Shown here: piece by piece, positions 8,904-17,845 of the stretch
Position numbering within the stretch: position 1 is the stretch's first letter
Layout: each line of letters opens with the position of its first letter
Origin: Mycobacterium sp. HUMS_12744610
GTDB lineage: Bacteria; Actinomycetota; Actinomycetes; Mycobacteriales; Mycobacteriaceae
Direction of reading: 5' to 3'
DNA length: 64,000 bases
NCBI RefSeq assembly: GCF_041206865.1
Contig: NZ_JBGEDP010000001.1
Location: 620,001-684,000, forward strand
Notes under the pieces: model-generated
The model's database searches: none
What the model was told of the DNA's origin: nothing
What the model saw: the letters and a program-made list of their open reading frames with translations, nothing else
Position numbers and translations under genes: made by a program

Positions 8904-10604
8904 ATGCTCGACAGACTGACCAAGGTTCAGCTCGCCATATTCGCGGTGATCACGGTGATCACGCTGACCGTGATGGCGATCTTCTATCTGCGGCTGCCCG
9001 CCACCTTCGGCCTCGGAACCTACGCCGGCACGGCCGACTTCGTCGCGGGCGGCGGCCTGTACAAGAACGCCAACGTCACCTACCGCGGCGTCGCCGTCGG
9101 CCGGGTGGAGTCGGTCGGGCTGAACCCCAACGGCGTGACCGCCGAGATGCGGCTGAACAGCGGGACGCCCATCCCGTCGAACGTCACCGCCACCGTGAAG
9201 AGCGTGTCGGCGGTAGGCGAGCAGTACATCGACCTGGTGCCACCGGGACCTCCAGCATCGACCAAGTTGCACAACGGGTTCCGCATCGCCCGGCAGAACA
9301 CCCGGATCGGCCAGGACGTCGCCGATCTGTTGAAGCGGGCCGAGACGCTGGTCAACAGCGTGAGCGACACCCGGCTGCGGGAGGTGCTGCACGAGACGTT
9401 CATCGCGGCCAACGGATCGGGCCCCGAGCTCGCCCGGTTGTTCGAGTCCGCGCGGCTGCTGGTCGACCAGGCCAACGCCGACTATCCGCGGGTTTCGGAG
9501 CTGATCGACCAGGCGGGCCCGTTCCTGCAGGCCCAGATCCGCGCGGGCGCCGACATCAAGTCGCTGTCGGACGGGCTGGCGCGGTTCACCGCCGAGGTGC
9601 ATCAGGCGGACCCGCAACTGCGCTCCACGCTGGCCACCGCCCCGGGCGCAGCGGACGAGGCGAACACCGCCTTCTCCGGCATCCGGCCCTCCTTCCCGGC
9701 GCTGGCCGCCAGCCTGGCCAACCTGGGCCGGGTCGGCGTCATCTACCACAAGTCGATCGAGCACCTGCTGGTCGTGTTGCCGGCGTTGTTCGCCGCGATC
9801 ATCACCGCCGCCGGCGGCGAGCCGCAGGACGAGGGCGCCAAGCTCGACTTCAAGCTCGACCTGAACGACCCGCCGCCGTGCTCGGTCGGCTTCCTGCCGC
9901 CGCCGCTGATGCGCACACCGGCCGACGAGACGCTGCGCGAACTCCCGCCCGACCTGTACTGCAAGGCCGCCCAGAACGATCCCACCACCGTGCGCGGCGC
10001 CCGCAACTATCCGTGCCAGGAGTTCCCCGGCAAACGCGCGCCGACGGTCCAGCTGTGCCGGGACCCGAAGGGCTACGTGCCGGTCGGCCGCAACCCCTGG
10101 CGCGGCCCGCCCGTGCCCTATGACACACCGGTGACCAACGGGCTCAACGTGTTGCCGCCCAACCACTTCCCGTACATCCCGCCAGGCGCGGATCCGGATC
10201 CTGGCACCCCGATCGTCGGGCCGCCACCGCCGGGTGTGGTGCCCGGTCCCGGGCCGGCGCCGCATCAGCCGGCCTACGACCCGCCGCCGCCCAACGACAA
10301 CGGGCCGCCGCCGCCGTTCACGTCGTGGCAGCCGCCCGGGGTGCCGCCGGTTCCGCCGCAGGTTCCGTATCCGAAGTGGCTGCCGCCGCCACCACCGCCG
10401 GAGGGCACCGGCGCGGCACCCGAAGCCGCCCCGGCGCCCGGACCGCCGCCGCAGGCCAGCGGTCCGGCCTACACCACCTACGACCCGAAGACCGGCGCGT
10501 TCGCGGACCCGGCAGGCGGCACTGGTATCTTCGCGGCCGGTGCGAACGGCGCGTCGGGCGCCGAGAATTGGGTGGAGCTCATGCTCGACCCAAGACCCAT
10601 GTGA
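8904..10604 (+). CDS. mce4F: Mce4F, MlaD-domain lipid-import protein
   Basis: The 566-residue subunit has an N-terminal anchor (about residues 8-30), an MlaD domain (NVTYRGVAVGRVESVGL), a helical region, and a very long Pro/Gly-rich tail from about residue 400. This is the usual length for Mce4F. The ATG at 8904 keeps its own ribosome site (gggggcgg) downstream of the insertion element, so the protein can still be made if the gene is transcribed. Transcription from the promoter upstream of yrbE4A would have to cross the element. Confidence 0.95.
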   Translation: MLDRLTKVQLAIFAVITVITLTVMAIFYLRLPATFGLGTYAGTADFVAGGGLYKNANVTYRGVAVGRVESVGLNPNGVTAEMRLNSGTPIPSNVTATVKSVSAVGEQYIDLVPPGPPASTKLHNGFRIARQNTRIGQDVADLLKRAETLVNSVSDTRLREVLHETFIAANGSGPELARLFESARLLVDQANADYPRVSELIDQAGPFLQAQIRAGADIKSLSDGLARFTAEVHQADPQLRSTLATAPGAADEANTAFSGIRPSFPALAASLANLGRVGVIYHKSIEHLLVVLPALFAAIITAAGGEPQDEGAKLDFKLDLNDPPPCSVGFLPPPLMRTPADETLRELPPDLYCKAAQNDPTTVRGARNYPCQEFPGKRAPTVQLCRDPKGYVPVGRNPWRGPPVPYDTPVTNGLNVLPPNHFPYIPPGADPDPGTPIVGPPPPGVVPGPGPAPHQPAYDPPPPNDNGPPPPFTSWQPPGVPPVPPQVPYPKWLPPPPPPEGTGAAPEAAPAPGPPPQASGPAYTTYDPKTGAFADPAGGTGIFAAGANGASGAENWVELMLDPRPM

Positions 10605-11311
10605 TGGATCCGGTAGTGACAGACGAGCAGACCAAACCGACACGCGTCCGGCGGCGGGCGTCCCGCGCGGCGGGACCCGCCAGAAGTGAGTCCGCCGACG
10701 GCGCGACGGGACGGATCGACCTCCCGGTCGAGCCGAAGCAGGCGGGGCCGCCCGTCAGGACCTTCAAACCCGTCAAGCCGCCGCCGCGGCGGCGGCCGCA
10801 CCGGGTCCTGGTCGCGTGGGTCTCGGTTGCCGCCGCGGTCGTGGCGATCGGCGCGCTGGCAGCCTGCCTGACGGCGCTGGTCGTCCAGCATCGGAAGGCC
10901 AGCGCCGAGCAGGCCCGCGACCAGCGGTTCGTCGACACCGCCACCCAGACGGTGGTCAACATGTTCAGCTACAAGCAGGACAACATCGACGAGAGCGTGA
11001 ACCGGTTCTACGACCAGACCAGCGGCCCCCTGCGCGGCATGCTGGGGGCCAACAACAACATCGAGAACCTCAAGGGCCTGTTCCGGTCCACCAACGCGAC
11101 GTCGGAAGCCGTCGTCAACGGCGCCGCCCTCGAGGGCATCGACCCGGTCACCGACAACGCGTCGGTCCTCGTCTCGGTGCGGGTCACCGTCGCCGACATC
11201 GACGGGGTCAACAAACCGTCCATGCCGTACCGGCTGCGGGTCATCGTGCACGAGGACGAGTCCGGGCGGATGACCGGCTACGACCTGAAGTACCCCAACG
11301 GGGGCAACTGA
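10604..11311 (+). CDS. Mce-associated membrane protein (Mas4A-type, Rv3493c-like)
   Basis: This 235-residue protein has a basic, disordered N-terminus (about 1-68), one membrane helix (about 69-93, VLVAWVSVAAAVVAIG) and an extracytoplasmic NTF2-like domain ending in LRVIVHEDESGRMTGYDL. Mce-associated proteins of this type follow mce operons and are thought to stabilise or accompany the importer. The ATG overlaps the mce4F stop by one base; GTG at 10616 is an alternative start. Confidence 0.88.
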   Translation: MDPVVTDEQTKPTRVRRRASRAAGPARSESADGATGRIDLPVEPKQAGPPVRTFKPVKPPPRRRPHRVLVAWVSVAAAVVAIGALAACLTALVVQHRKASAEQARDQRFVDTATQTVVNMFSYKQDNIDESVNRFYDQTSGPLRGMLGANNNIENLKGLFRSTNATSEAVVNGAALEGIDPVTDNASVLVSVRVTVADIDGVNKPSMPYRLRVIVHEDESGRMTGYDLKYPNGGN

Positions 11312-11811
11312 TGCGGCTGCGCCGGGGGCTGCGGTGGCTGCTGGCCGCCGCGGTCGTCCTACTCGTCGTCGGCTTCGTCGGGCTGGCCGCGGCGACCGGC
11401 TGGTTCTACTGGGACCGCGTGCAGGCCCGCGGCGAACAGGCGGCGCGGGCGGTCCTGCCCGGGCTGGCCACCAGGGAGATCCCCGAGGTTTTCGGCTATG
11501 ACTACCAGACCGTCGAACGCAGCCTCGCCGACGCGTATCCGATGCTGACACCGGCGTACCGCCAGGAGTTCCGCAAGAGCGCCAACGCGCAGATCATCCC
11601 GGAGGCGAAGAAGCGTGAGGTGGTGGTGCAGGCCAACGTCGTCGGCGCCGGAGTGATGTCGGCCAAACGGGATTCGGCGTCGGTGATGGTCTATCTGAAC
11701 CGCACCGTCACCGACAAGTCACGGCAGCCGCTCTACGACGGCAGCCGGCTGCGGGTGGACTTCCAGAAGATCGGCAAGCTGTGGCTGATCAACTACATCA
11801 CGCCGATCTGA
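11311..11811 (+). CDS. Mce-associated membrane protein (Mas4B-type, Rv3492c-like)
   Basis: This 166-residue protein has an N-terminal membrane helix (about residues 8-32) and a small extracytoplasmic NTF2-like domain (FGYDYQTVERSLADAYPML to the C-terminus). It overlaps the previous gene by one base and is the last gene of the mce4 operon. Its stop codon abuts the stop of the convergent gene with no spacing, leaving no room for a classical intergenic terminator. Confidence 0.88.
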   Translation: MRLRRGLRWLLAAAVVLLVVGFVGLAAATGWFYWDRVQARGEQAARAVLPGLATREIPEVFGYDYQTVERSLADAYPMLTPAYRQEFRKSANAQIIPEAKKREVVVQANVVGAGVMSAKRDSASVMVYLNRTVTDKSRQPLYDGSRLRVDFQKIGKLWLINYITPI

Positions 11812-12390
11812 TCAGTAGCACATCGCAATGTCGTTGCAGTACAACGGATAACGCTGGATCGGGCTCGGCGGAGGGCCGATGAGCCGCAGGGAGAACGGCT
11901 GCTTTGTCATCGCCGGCTGCAGGCCGCAGACCGCGCCGTGCAAGGTGGTGTGCGTGCCGGCCATCGTCTCGTTGTCGAAGGCGAACGTCTCGCTGGACTC
12001 CCCGGTGCCGCCGCCCGGGCAGGAGACTCCATCGGCCTTGCCCACCTGGAACGTCCAGAGCCCGCTCGTCAGCCGGGCCCTGCCGCTGTAATTCTGCAGC
12101 TTGTCCGCGCGGGTGGTCCGTTCGTTCGTGTAGCTGACCACGTTCAACGAGCAGAAGTCGGCCATGATGTCGGGGTTGGAGTAGTCCTTGTAGTACCGGC
12201 TCCCGTTGACCTGGTCGCACAGCGCCGTCACCTGCCAGGTCACGCCCGACACGCCCGCCTGGTCGAAGTTGTACAGGCCGTCCGCCGGCGGCGCGACCGC
12301 GCGCGCCGGGTCGCCGGATTCGAGTGCGATGCCCATCGCCACCACCGAGAAGACGCCGGCGCCGGCGGCCAGTCCGCGACGAATCTTCAT
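11812..12390 (-). CDS. Secreted mycobacterial protein of unknown function (Rv3491-like)
   Basis: The 192-residue protein has an N-terminal signal peptide (about residues 1-31) and six cysteines in the mature part, consistent with disulfides. Repeated aromatic/threonine segments such as GLWTFQVGKADG suggest a beta-rich secreted domain. No catalytic motif is seen. It sits between the mce4 operon and otsA in the same order as Rv3491 in M. tuberculosis, transcribed toward mce4. Confidence 0.8.
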   Translation of the reverse strand: MKIRRGLAAGAGVFSVVAMGIALESGDPARAVAPPADGLYNFDQAGVSGVTWQVTALCDQVNGSRYYKDYSNPDIMADFCSLNVVSYTNERTTRADKLQNYSGRARLTSGLWTFQVGKADGVSCPGGGTGESSETFAFDNETMAGTHTTLHGAVCGLQPAMTKQPFSLRLIGPPPSPIQRYPLYCNDIAMCY

Positions 12391-12470
12391 CTTCGTCCCT
12401 TTCTGCTCACACCATCGCGCTGCTCTCGAGTATCACAGCGTTCGGGCGGTCACACCATGGCTTTCGCCGA

Positions 12471-13955
12471 CTACGCGGTGCCGGGCGGGCGCGCCTCGGC
12501 GAGCGCGTCGAGGAACGAGCGCGCCCAGCGGTCGACGTCGTGGGCGAGCACCTGGCGCCGCATCGACCGCATCCGGCGCCGGCCGTCCTCCTCGGGCTGG
12601 TTGAGCGCCGCCTCGATGGCGTCCTTGACCCCTTCGAGGTCGTGCGGGTTGACCAGGTAGGCCAGCCGGAGCTCGGCGGAGGCTCCGGTGAACTCGCTGA
12701 GCACCAGCGCACCACCGAGATCGCTGCGGCAGGCGACGTATTCCTTTGCCACCAGGTTCATTCCGTCGCGCAGCGGGGTGACCAGCATGACGTCGGCGGC
12801 GACGAAGTACGCGATGAGCTCGTCGCGGGGAACCGGGCGATGCAGGTAGTGCACCACCGGATGCCCCACCTCGGCGTACTCGCCGTTGATGTGACCGACC
12901 TGGCGTTCGATGTCGTCGCGCAGGATGCGGTAGCTCTCCACCCGCTCACGGCTCGGGGTGGCCAGCTGGATCAGCACGGTGTCCTCGCGTTTTGCCCGGC
13001 CCTCGGCGAGCAGCTCCGAGAACGCCTTCAACCGGACGTCGATGCCTTTGGTGTAGTCCAGCCGGTCGACGCCGAGCAGGATCTTGCGGGGATTGCCCAG
13101 CTCGGCCCGGATCTCGCGGGCCCGGCGCCGGACGTTGCGGTCGCGGGCCTTGCGGTCGAGGTCGGCGGAGTCGATTGAGATGGGGAAGGCGCCCACCCGC
13201 ACGGTGCGCGAATCCAGCTGGACTTCTCCGAAGCGCGACCGCACCCCGACTGACCCCCGGGAGGTCTCCACGCCGACCAGGCGGCGGGCCAGGAACAGGA
13301 AGTTCTGGGCCCCGCCGGCCAGGTGGAACCCCACCAGGTCGGCGCCCAGGAGGCCCTTGATGATCTCGGTGCGCCACGGCATCTGCATGAACAGCTCGAC
13401 CGGCGGGAACGGGATGTGCAGGAAAAAGCCGATGGTCAGGTCCGGTCGCAGCGTGCGCAGCATCTGCGGCACGAGCTGCAGCTGGTAGTCCTGCACCCAC
13501 ACGGTGGCACCGTGCGCGGCGGCCCGTGCGGTGGCCTCGGCGAAGCGGCGGTTGACGTCGACGTAGCGCTCCCACCACTCGCGGTGGTAGATGGGCTTGA
13601 CGATGACGTCGTGGTACAGCGGCCACAGCGTGGCGTTGGAAAATCCCTCGTAGTATTCGGCGACGTCGTCGGCGCTCAGGCGCACCTGATGCAGGGTGAG
13701 CTCGTCCTGCACGAACGGCCCATCTTCGGTGTCGCCGATCTCCTCGGCGGCGACGCCGGGCCAGCCGACCCATGCGCCACGCCTGCGCCGCAGGAGTGGT
13801 TCCAGGGCCGTGACCAGCCCGCCGGGGCTGCGCTTCCAGGACGTGCTGCCGTCGGGCAACCGCTCCATGTCGACCGGCAGCCGATTGGCGACCACGACGA
13901 AGTCGGAATCCCCGACGGGCGGGCCGTCGGCGTGCTCGACCCCGCTGGGAGTCAT
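12471..13955 (-). CDS. otsA: Trehalose-6-phosphate synthase OtsA
   Basis: This 494-residue GT20 enzyme transfers glucose from UDP-/ADP-glucose to glucose-6-phosphate to make trehalose-6-phosphate. The N-terminal sugar-phosphate segment ([13 protein letters not shown]), the [15 protein letters not shown] motif, the [13 protein letters not shown] loop, [15 protein letters not shown] and the [14 protein letters not shown] nucleotide-sugar site are all present. Length is normal. The ATG at 13955 lies immediately next to the upstream small gene, so both are likely one transcript. Confidence 0.96.
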   Translation of the reverse strand: MTPSGVEHADGPPVGDSDFVVVANRLPVDMERLPDGSTSWKRSPGGLVTALEPLLRRRRGAWVGWPGVAAEEIGDTEDGPFVQDELTLHQVRLSADDVAEYYEGFSNATLWPLYHDVIVKPIYHREWWERYVDVNRRFAEATARAAAHGATVWVQDYQLQLVPQMLRTLRPDLTIGFFLHIPFPPVELFMQMPWRTEIIKGLLGADLVGFHLAGGAQNFLFLARRLVGVETSRGSVGVRSRFGEVQLDSRTVRVGAFPISIDSADLDRKARDRNVRRRAREIRAELGNPRKILLGVDRLDYTKGIDVRLKAFSELLAEGRAKREDTVLIQLATPSRERVESYRILRDDIERQVGHINGEYAEVGHPVVHYLHRPVPRDELIAYFVAADVMLVTPLRDGMNLVAKEYVACRSDLGGALVLSEFTGASAELRLAYLVNPHDLEGVKDAIEAALNQPEEDGRRRMRSMRRQVLAHDVDRWARSFLDALAEARPPGTA

Positions 13956-14120
13956 CTACGCATCGAGTTTCGAGGGTCCAATGCCGAGCATGGACAAGAA
14001 GACGCGGCACTCGTCGGCGTCGGTCGCATACGCGGCAACGACGCGCCGGGCCTGGCTGGCGGTGCTGTCGGCCAGCGGTTCCACATCGCCGAGGTCGCCA
14101 GGGTCGGATTTCGTAGGCAT
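13956..14120 (-). CDS. Small conserved protein of 54 residues (Rv3489-like)
   Basis: This ORF of 54 residues starts at the internal ATG (MPTKSDPGDLGDVEPLADST) and ends directly before otsA. The length and position equal those of Rv3489 in M. tuberculosis. The C-terminal half (ADECRVFLSMLGIGPSKLDA) reads as a short amphipathic domain. The frame is open further upstream, but the preceding part is low-complexity arginine/proline sequence belonging to the decayed region, so the short start is preferred. Function is unknown. Confidence 0.7.
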   Translation of the reverse strand: MPTKSDPGDLGDVEPLADSTASQARRVVAAYATDADECRVFLSMLGIGPSKLDA

Positions 14121-14211
14121 GGCACCACTGTATGCGACCCGCTCATCGAGCCGCAGCCGTCTTGCCTGGCCGGGGCGTCGCCGCGCTCCGGGGAGTGGTC
14201 GCGGACCGGCG

Positions 14212-14690
14212 CTATCGGCGGGGATCACGCACCGAAATCCGCACGAGCGCCTTCGTTGCCGCCGGCGAAGATCTGCCTGCTGCTCGCGGAGCTCGGCTTC
14301 GCGCTTGTCGAGCTGGGCTTGCCGCTATGCGAGCTTGGCTTCCTGACATTCGTACCCGGCTTCGTGTTCGCGAAGCTCGCCTTCCCACTGCCCGAGCTCG
14401 GCTTCCTGCCGCCGAAGCTGCTCCTCGTGCTGCTGGAAGCCGGGCCTCGTGCTGCGCGAGCTCGGCCTCGTGCTGGGCGATCTGGGATTCCCGCTGGGCC
14501 ACCTGGGCTTCCCGATACCGCAACTGCGGCACCTGCTGGGGAAGCGGCGTGCCTTGCTTGACCAACTGGGCGGCGCGCTGGGCAAGCTGGGCTTCCTGCT
14601 GGCGGAGATGCTCCGCACGCTGGTGCGCTTCGTGCTCGTGCAGCTGGAGGGCGGCTTCGCGTGCGTTGAAAGGTATTTCGGCCCAACGCG
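14212..14690 (-). pseudogene. Decayed coiled-coil gene
   Basis: On the minus strand this region reads as heptad-like repeats of the form QQEAQLAQRAAQL and AQHEAELAQHEARL. The repeat pattern changes frame near 14450 (continuing as QQHEEQLRRQEAELGQWE), meets a TAG at 14325-14327, and continues beyond it as QAQLDKREAELREQQADL. One frameshift plus one nonsense codon therefore break what was one long coiled coil. The intact ancestral start is not clear. No function can be assigned. Confidence 0.6.
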
Positions 14691-14719
14691 GCGTCGCGTC
14701 ACGTTTGCTGGCGGCCGGT

Positions 14720-14896
14720 TCTCGGGTGGTCCACGAACGGACCCGCGGGGCTGCGATCGACAGCGGTGGCCCGGCCGCGGCGTTCGACCGATCCGAGGTC
14801 GAGCTGTTGAAGGAAGAGAACGCGAACCTCAAGCGGTCGCTGGCGCTGCTCAAGTCTGCCACGGCGCTGCTGGCGGCGGCGCTGGAACAGTCCTGA
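14720..14896 (+). pseudogene. Possible IS3-type OrfA remnant
   Basis: The plus-strand reading ending at 14896 gives RVVHERTRGAAIDSGG followed by EVELLKEENANLKRSLALLK. This resembles the end of an IS3-family OrfA, a short HTH-linked segment followed by a leucine zipper of the form LKxENxxLKRxxxILK. There is no OrfB and no helix-turn-helix core upstream, so if it is IS3-derived it is a fragment. The alternative is a chance coiled coil antisense to the decayed gene. Confidence 0.4.
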
Positions 14897-14985
14897 TCCG
14901 GCACTACGCCGCGGATCGGTGACGCGGGCAGTGCCGGTGCCGGCCGCGAATTGCCGGGAGCCGCTCAACCCACCCCGTGGCTCTC

Positions 14986-15009
14986 TTACACTCTGGCCGT
15001 AATGTGTAA
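14986..15009. promoter_or_regulatory. Inverted repeat upstream of the enoyl-CoA hydratase gene
   Basis: TTACAC at 14986-14991 and GTGTAA at 15004-15009 form perfect 6-bp arms around a 12-bp spacer, 45 bp before the ATG at 15055. The position fits a regulator site in the promoter. The arms are short, so it could be chance. Confidence 0.35.
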
Positions 15010-15054
15010 ACGGGTCGGAACCGGCCCGGAGCCGACAGGAAGCGAGGTGGGCGG

Positions 15055-15978
15055 ATGACACTGTCTGATCAGGCCGGTGCTGCGGAGGCCGACGCCGACG
15101 CCCAGGAGCTGGTGTCCTACGAAACCCTCGACGAGGGCTGCATCGCCCGGATCTGGCTCAACCGGCCCGACGCCCACAACGCGCAGAGCCGCGGCCTGCT
15201 GGTTCAGCTCGACGAGGCGTTTCTGCGTGCCGAGGCCGACGACACCGTGCGCGTGGTGATCCTGGCGGCCCGCGGGAAGAACTTCTCCGCGGGGCACGAC
15301 CTGGGTTCGGAGCTGGCGATCGCCGAGCGCGGCCAGCTTCCCAGCTTCCGCATCAACGGCGGTACCCGCGACCCGATCGCGGAGAAGCTCTACCTGCAGG
15401 AGTGGCACTACTTCTTCCAGAACACCTGCCGCTGGCGGGATTTGCGCAAAATCACCATCGCCCAGGTGCAGGGTAATGCGATCTCCGCAGGCCTGATGCT
15501 GATCTGGGCATGCGATCTGATCGTGGCCGCCGACAACGCCAAGTTCAGCGATGTGGTCGCGGTGCGCCTGGGCATGCCGGGCGTCGAATATTACGCGCAC
15601 CCTTGGGAATTCGGTCCTCGCAAAGCCAAAGAGCTGCTGCTGACCGGCGATTCGCTCGACGCAGACGAGGCCTACCGGCTCGGCATGGTTTCCAAAGTCT
15701 TCCCCGCCGACGAACTGGCCGAGAAGACATTGGAATTCGCTCGGCGCATCGTCGAGCGCCCGACGATGGCGGCCCTGCTCGTCAAGGACTCGGTCAACGC
15801 CGCTTCCGACGCAATGGGTTTCACCGAGGCGCTGCGGCACGCGTTCCACATCCACGAGTTGGGGCATGCGCACTGGGCGGCCCACAACGAGAACCGGTAT
15901 CCGGTCGGCCTGCCGCCCGACGTCGAGGACTGGCGCAACGCCAAGCCGACGAAGCTGGCGCGCCGCGATACACCCTAG
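15055..15978 (+). CDS. Enoyl-CoA hydratase/isomerase family protein
   Basis: This is a 307-residue crotonase-fold protein. The N-terminal LNRPDAHNAQSRGL, the FSAGHDLGSEL oxyanion loop and the second oxyanion segment VQGNAISAGLMLIWACD are visible. The loop between them (about residues 85-130) is longer than in classical EchA, and the usual catalytic glutamates are not evident at AISAGLML, so the reaction is uncertain: hydratase, isomerase or thioesterase-like. A good ribosome site (aagcgagg) precedes the ATG. The next gene, an SDR, lies about 90 nt downstream, suggesting joint acyl-CoA or steroid-side-chain metabolism. Confidence 0.85.
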   Translation: MTLSDQAGAAEADADAQELVSYETLDEGCIARIWLNRPDAHNAQSRGLLVQLDEAFLRAEADDTVRVVILAARGKNFSAGHDLGSELAIAERGQLPSFRINGGTRDPIAEKLYLQEWHYFFQNTCRWRDLRKITIAQVQGNAISAGLMLIWACDLIVAADNAKFSDVVAVRLGMPGVEYYAHPWEFGPRKAKELLLTGDSLDADEAYRLGMVSKVFPADELAEKTLEFARRIVERPTMAALLVKDSVNAASDAMGFTEALRHAFHIHELGHAHWAAHNENRYPVGLPPDVEDWRNAKPTKLARRDTP

Positions 15979-16068
15979 CGGTCCGAGGGCGGACCGCTGG
16001 TGCGCGCACCCACGCTCGCATGGTTCGATAGCTAGAACCTGCTTCAGTTTCGGCGTGAGGGGCTTTGC

Positions 16069-16899
16069 GTGCAGCTTTCTTTCGAGGACCGGACCTATCT
16101 CGTCACCGGTGGTGGCAGCGGAATCGGCAAGGGGGTGGCCGCCGGGCTGGTCGCCGCCGGGGCCGCCGTGATGATCGTCGGACGCAACGCCGACCGGCTC
16201 GCGGCCGCGGTGAAGGAAGTCGAGGCGCTCGACGCGGACGGCGCGATCCGTTACGAGCCCACCGACATCACCAACGAGGAGGAGGCCGCGCGCGCGGTGG
16301 AGGCCGCGACGGCGTGGCGGGGCCGGCTGCACGGCGTCGTGCATTGCGCGGGCGGGTCGGAGACCATCGGCCCGATCACCCAGGTCGACTCGGAGGCGTG
16401 GCGCCGCACGGTCGACCTCAACGTCAACGGCACCATGTACGTGCTCAAGCATGCCGCCCGCGAACTGGTGCGCGGTGGCGGCGGTTCGTTCGTCGGGATC
16501 TCCTCGATCGCGGCCAGCAACACCCACCGCTGGTTCGGCGCCTACGGGGTGACCAAGTCGGCCGTGGACCACATGATGATGCTGGCCGCCGACGAGCTGG
16601 GCCCGTCCTGGGTGCGGGTCAACAGCATCCGCCCGGGCCTGATCCGCACCGATCTGGTGGCGCCGATCACCGGGTCGCCTGAGCTGAGCGAGGACTACCG
16701 GATCTGCACGCCGCTGCCCCGTCCTGGGGAGACCGAAGACGTCGCCAACCTGGCGATGTTCCTGCTGAGCGACGCCGCGAGCTGGATCACCGGCCAGTGC
16801 ATCAACGTCGACGGTGGCCACATGCTGCGCCGCGGCCCGGACTTCTCGGCGATGCTGGAACCCGCGTTCGGCGCCGACGGGCTACGCGGGGTGGTCTGA
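16069..16899 (+). CDS. Short-chain dehydrogenase/reductase
   Basis: This 276-residue classical SDR has the cofactor loop TGGGSGIGKG near residues 14-23, VVHCAGG (the NAG equivalent), the catalytic serine in FVGISSIAAS, and YGVTK with the catalytic Tyr-Lys. The RPGLIRTDL and GQCINVDGGHML segments complete the fold. It probably oxidises or reduces an acyl-CoA or alcohol intermediate with NAD(P). The start is GTG at 16069. The C-terminal 18 nt overlap the convergent dehydrogenase gene. Confidence 0.88.
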   Translation: MQLSFEDRTYLVTGGGSGIGKGVAAGLVAAGAAVMIVGRNADRLAAAVKEVEALDADGAIRYEPTDITNEEEAARAVEAATAWRGRLHGVVHCAGGSETIGPITQVDSEAWRRTVDLNVNGTMYVLKHAARELVRGGGGSFVGISSIAASNTHRWFGAYGVTKSAVDHMMMLAADELGPSWVRVNSIRPGLIRTDLVAPITGSPELSEDYRICTPLPRPGETEDVANLAMFLLSDAASWITGQCINVDGGHMLRRGPDFSAMLEPAFGADGLRGVV

Positions 16900-17775
16900 C
16901 CCCGTCCCGGCGTCCCGGTCGGCGAGCGTCGCCAGCGCCGACCAGTCCAGCTCGCCGCCACCGGTCGCCACCAGGGTGAGCAACCGGTCGCGCAGCAGGC
17001 TGGCCACCGGCAGCGGCACCTGCAGCTGCTCCGCGGCGGCCAGCACGAGCCGGATGTCCTTGAGGCCGAGGCGCGCGGCGAACCCCGCGGGCTCGAATTC
17101 CCGGCGCGCGATGAGCCCGCCATAGGTCTGATACGCCGGTGCGGAGAACAGCGTCGAGGTGAGGATGTCGACGTACTGCGACCTGTCGACGCCGGCTTTG
17201 GCGACCAGCGCCACGGCCTCGCCGACGCTCTCGATGACCGAGGCGATCAGGAAGTTGCCGCTCAGCTTCACCAGATTGGCGGTGTGGGGCTGCTCGGACA
17301 CCACGAACGTCCGCCGGCCGATCGCCTCGAACAACGGCAGCATCGGCTCGAGGACCCGCCGGGCGCCGGCCGCGACCACGAAAAGCGTTGCGGCTGCGGC
17401 CGCCTCGGGCCGGCCGAACACCGGTGCGGCAACATAGTCCTGATCCGCCGCGGTGTGGGCCGCCGCCAGGCGCTCCGAGAGGGCGACGCTGATCGTGCTC
17501 GACGACACGTGCGTGGCCCCCGGCCGCAGCGAAGCCACCAGGCCGCCCGCGCCCAGCGTCACGTCCTCGACGGCCGGGTCGTCGGCCAGCATGGTGAACA
17601 CGACGTCGGCGTCGGCGGCCTCGGCGACGGAGCCCGCCGCGTTCGCGCCGTGCCCGACCAGGGCCTCGGCCTTGCCCGGCGAGCGGTTGTAGACGGTGAC
17701 GCGGTGGCCCGCCCGCAGCAGGTTCGCGGCCATGCCGCGGCCCATGTTGCCCAGGCCGATGAATCCGATTTCCAT
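16882..17775 (-). CDS. Beta-hydroxyacid dehydrogenase family (3-hydroxyisobutyrate dehydrogenase-like)
   Basis: The 297-residue protein starts with the Rossmann signature IGFIGLGNMGRGMAANLL. It carries the substrate motif DQDYVAAPVFGRPEAA and the catalytic lysine region NLVKLSGNFL. These NAD(P)-dependent enzymes oxidise beta-hydroxyacids or reduce the semialdehyde. ATG at 17775 directly precedes the Rossmann strand. It faces the upstream SDR convergently and is divergent from the next SDR, with 70 bp between starts. Confidence 0.87.
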   Translation of the reverse strand: MEIGFIGLGNMGRGMAANLLRAGHRVTVYNRSPGKAEALVGHGANAAGSVAEAADADVVFTMLADDPAVEDVTLGAGGLVASLRPGATHVSSSTISVALSERLAAAHTAADQDYVAAPVFGRPEAAAAATLFVVAAGARRVLEPMLPLFEAIGRRTFVVSEQPHTANLVKLSGNFLIASVIESVGEAVALVAKAGVDRSQYVDILTSTLFSAPAYQTYGGLIARREFEPAGFAARLGLKDIRLVLAAAEQLQVPLPVASLLRDRLLTLVATGGGELDWSALATLADRDAGTGSDHPA

Positions 17776-17845
17776 GCATCTACCTTGCCTCGTCCCGGCC
17801 CTGCGATGATGGGCACGCCTACGGACGAGACAACGGGAGCGGCAG

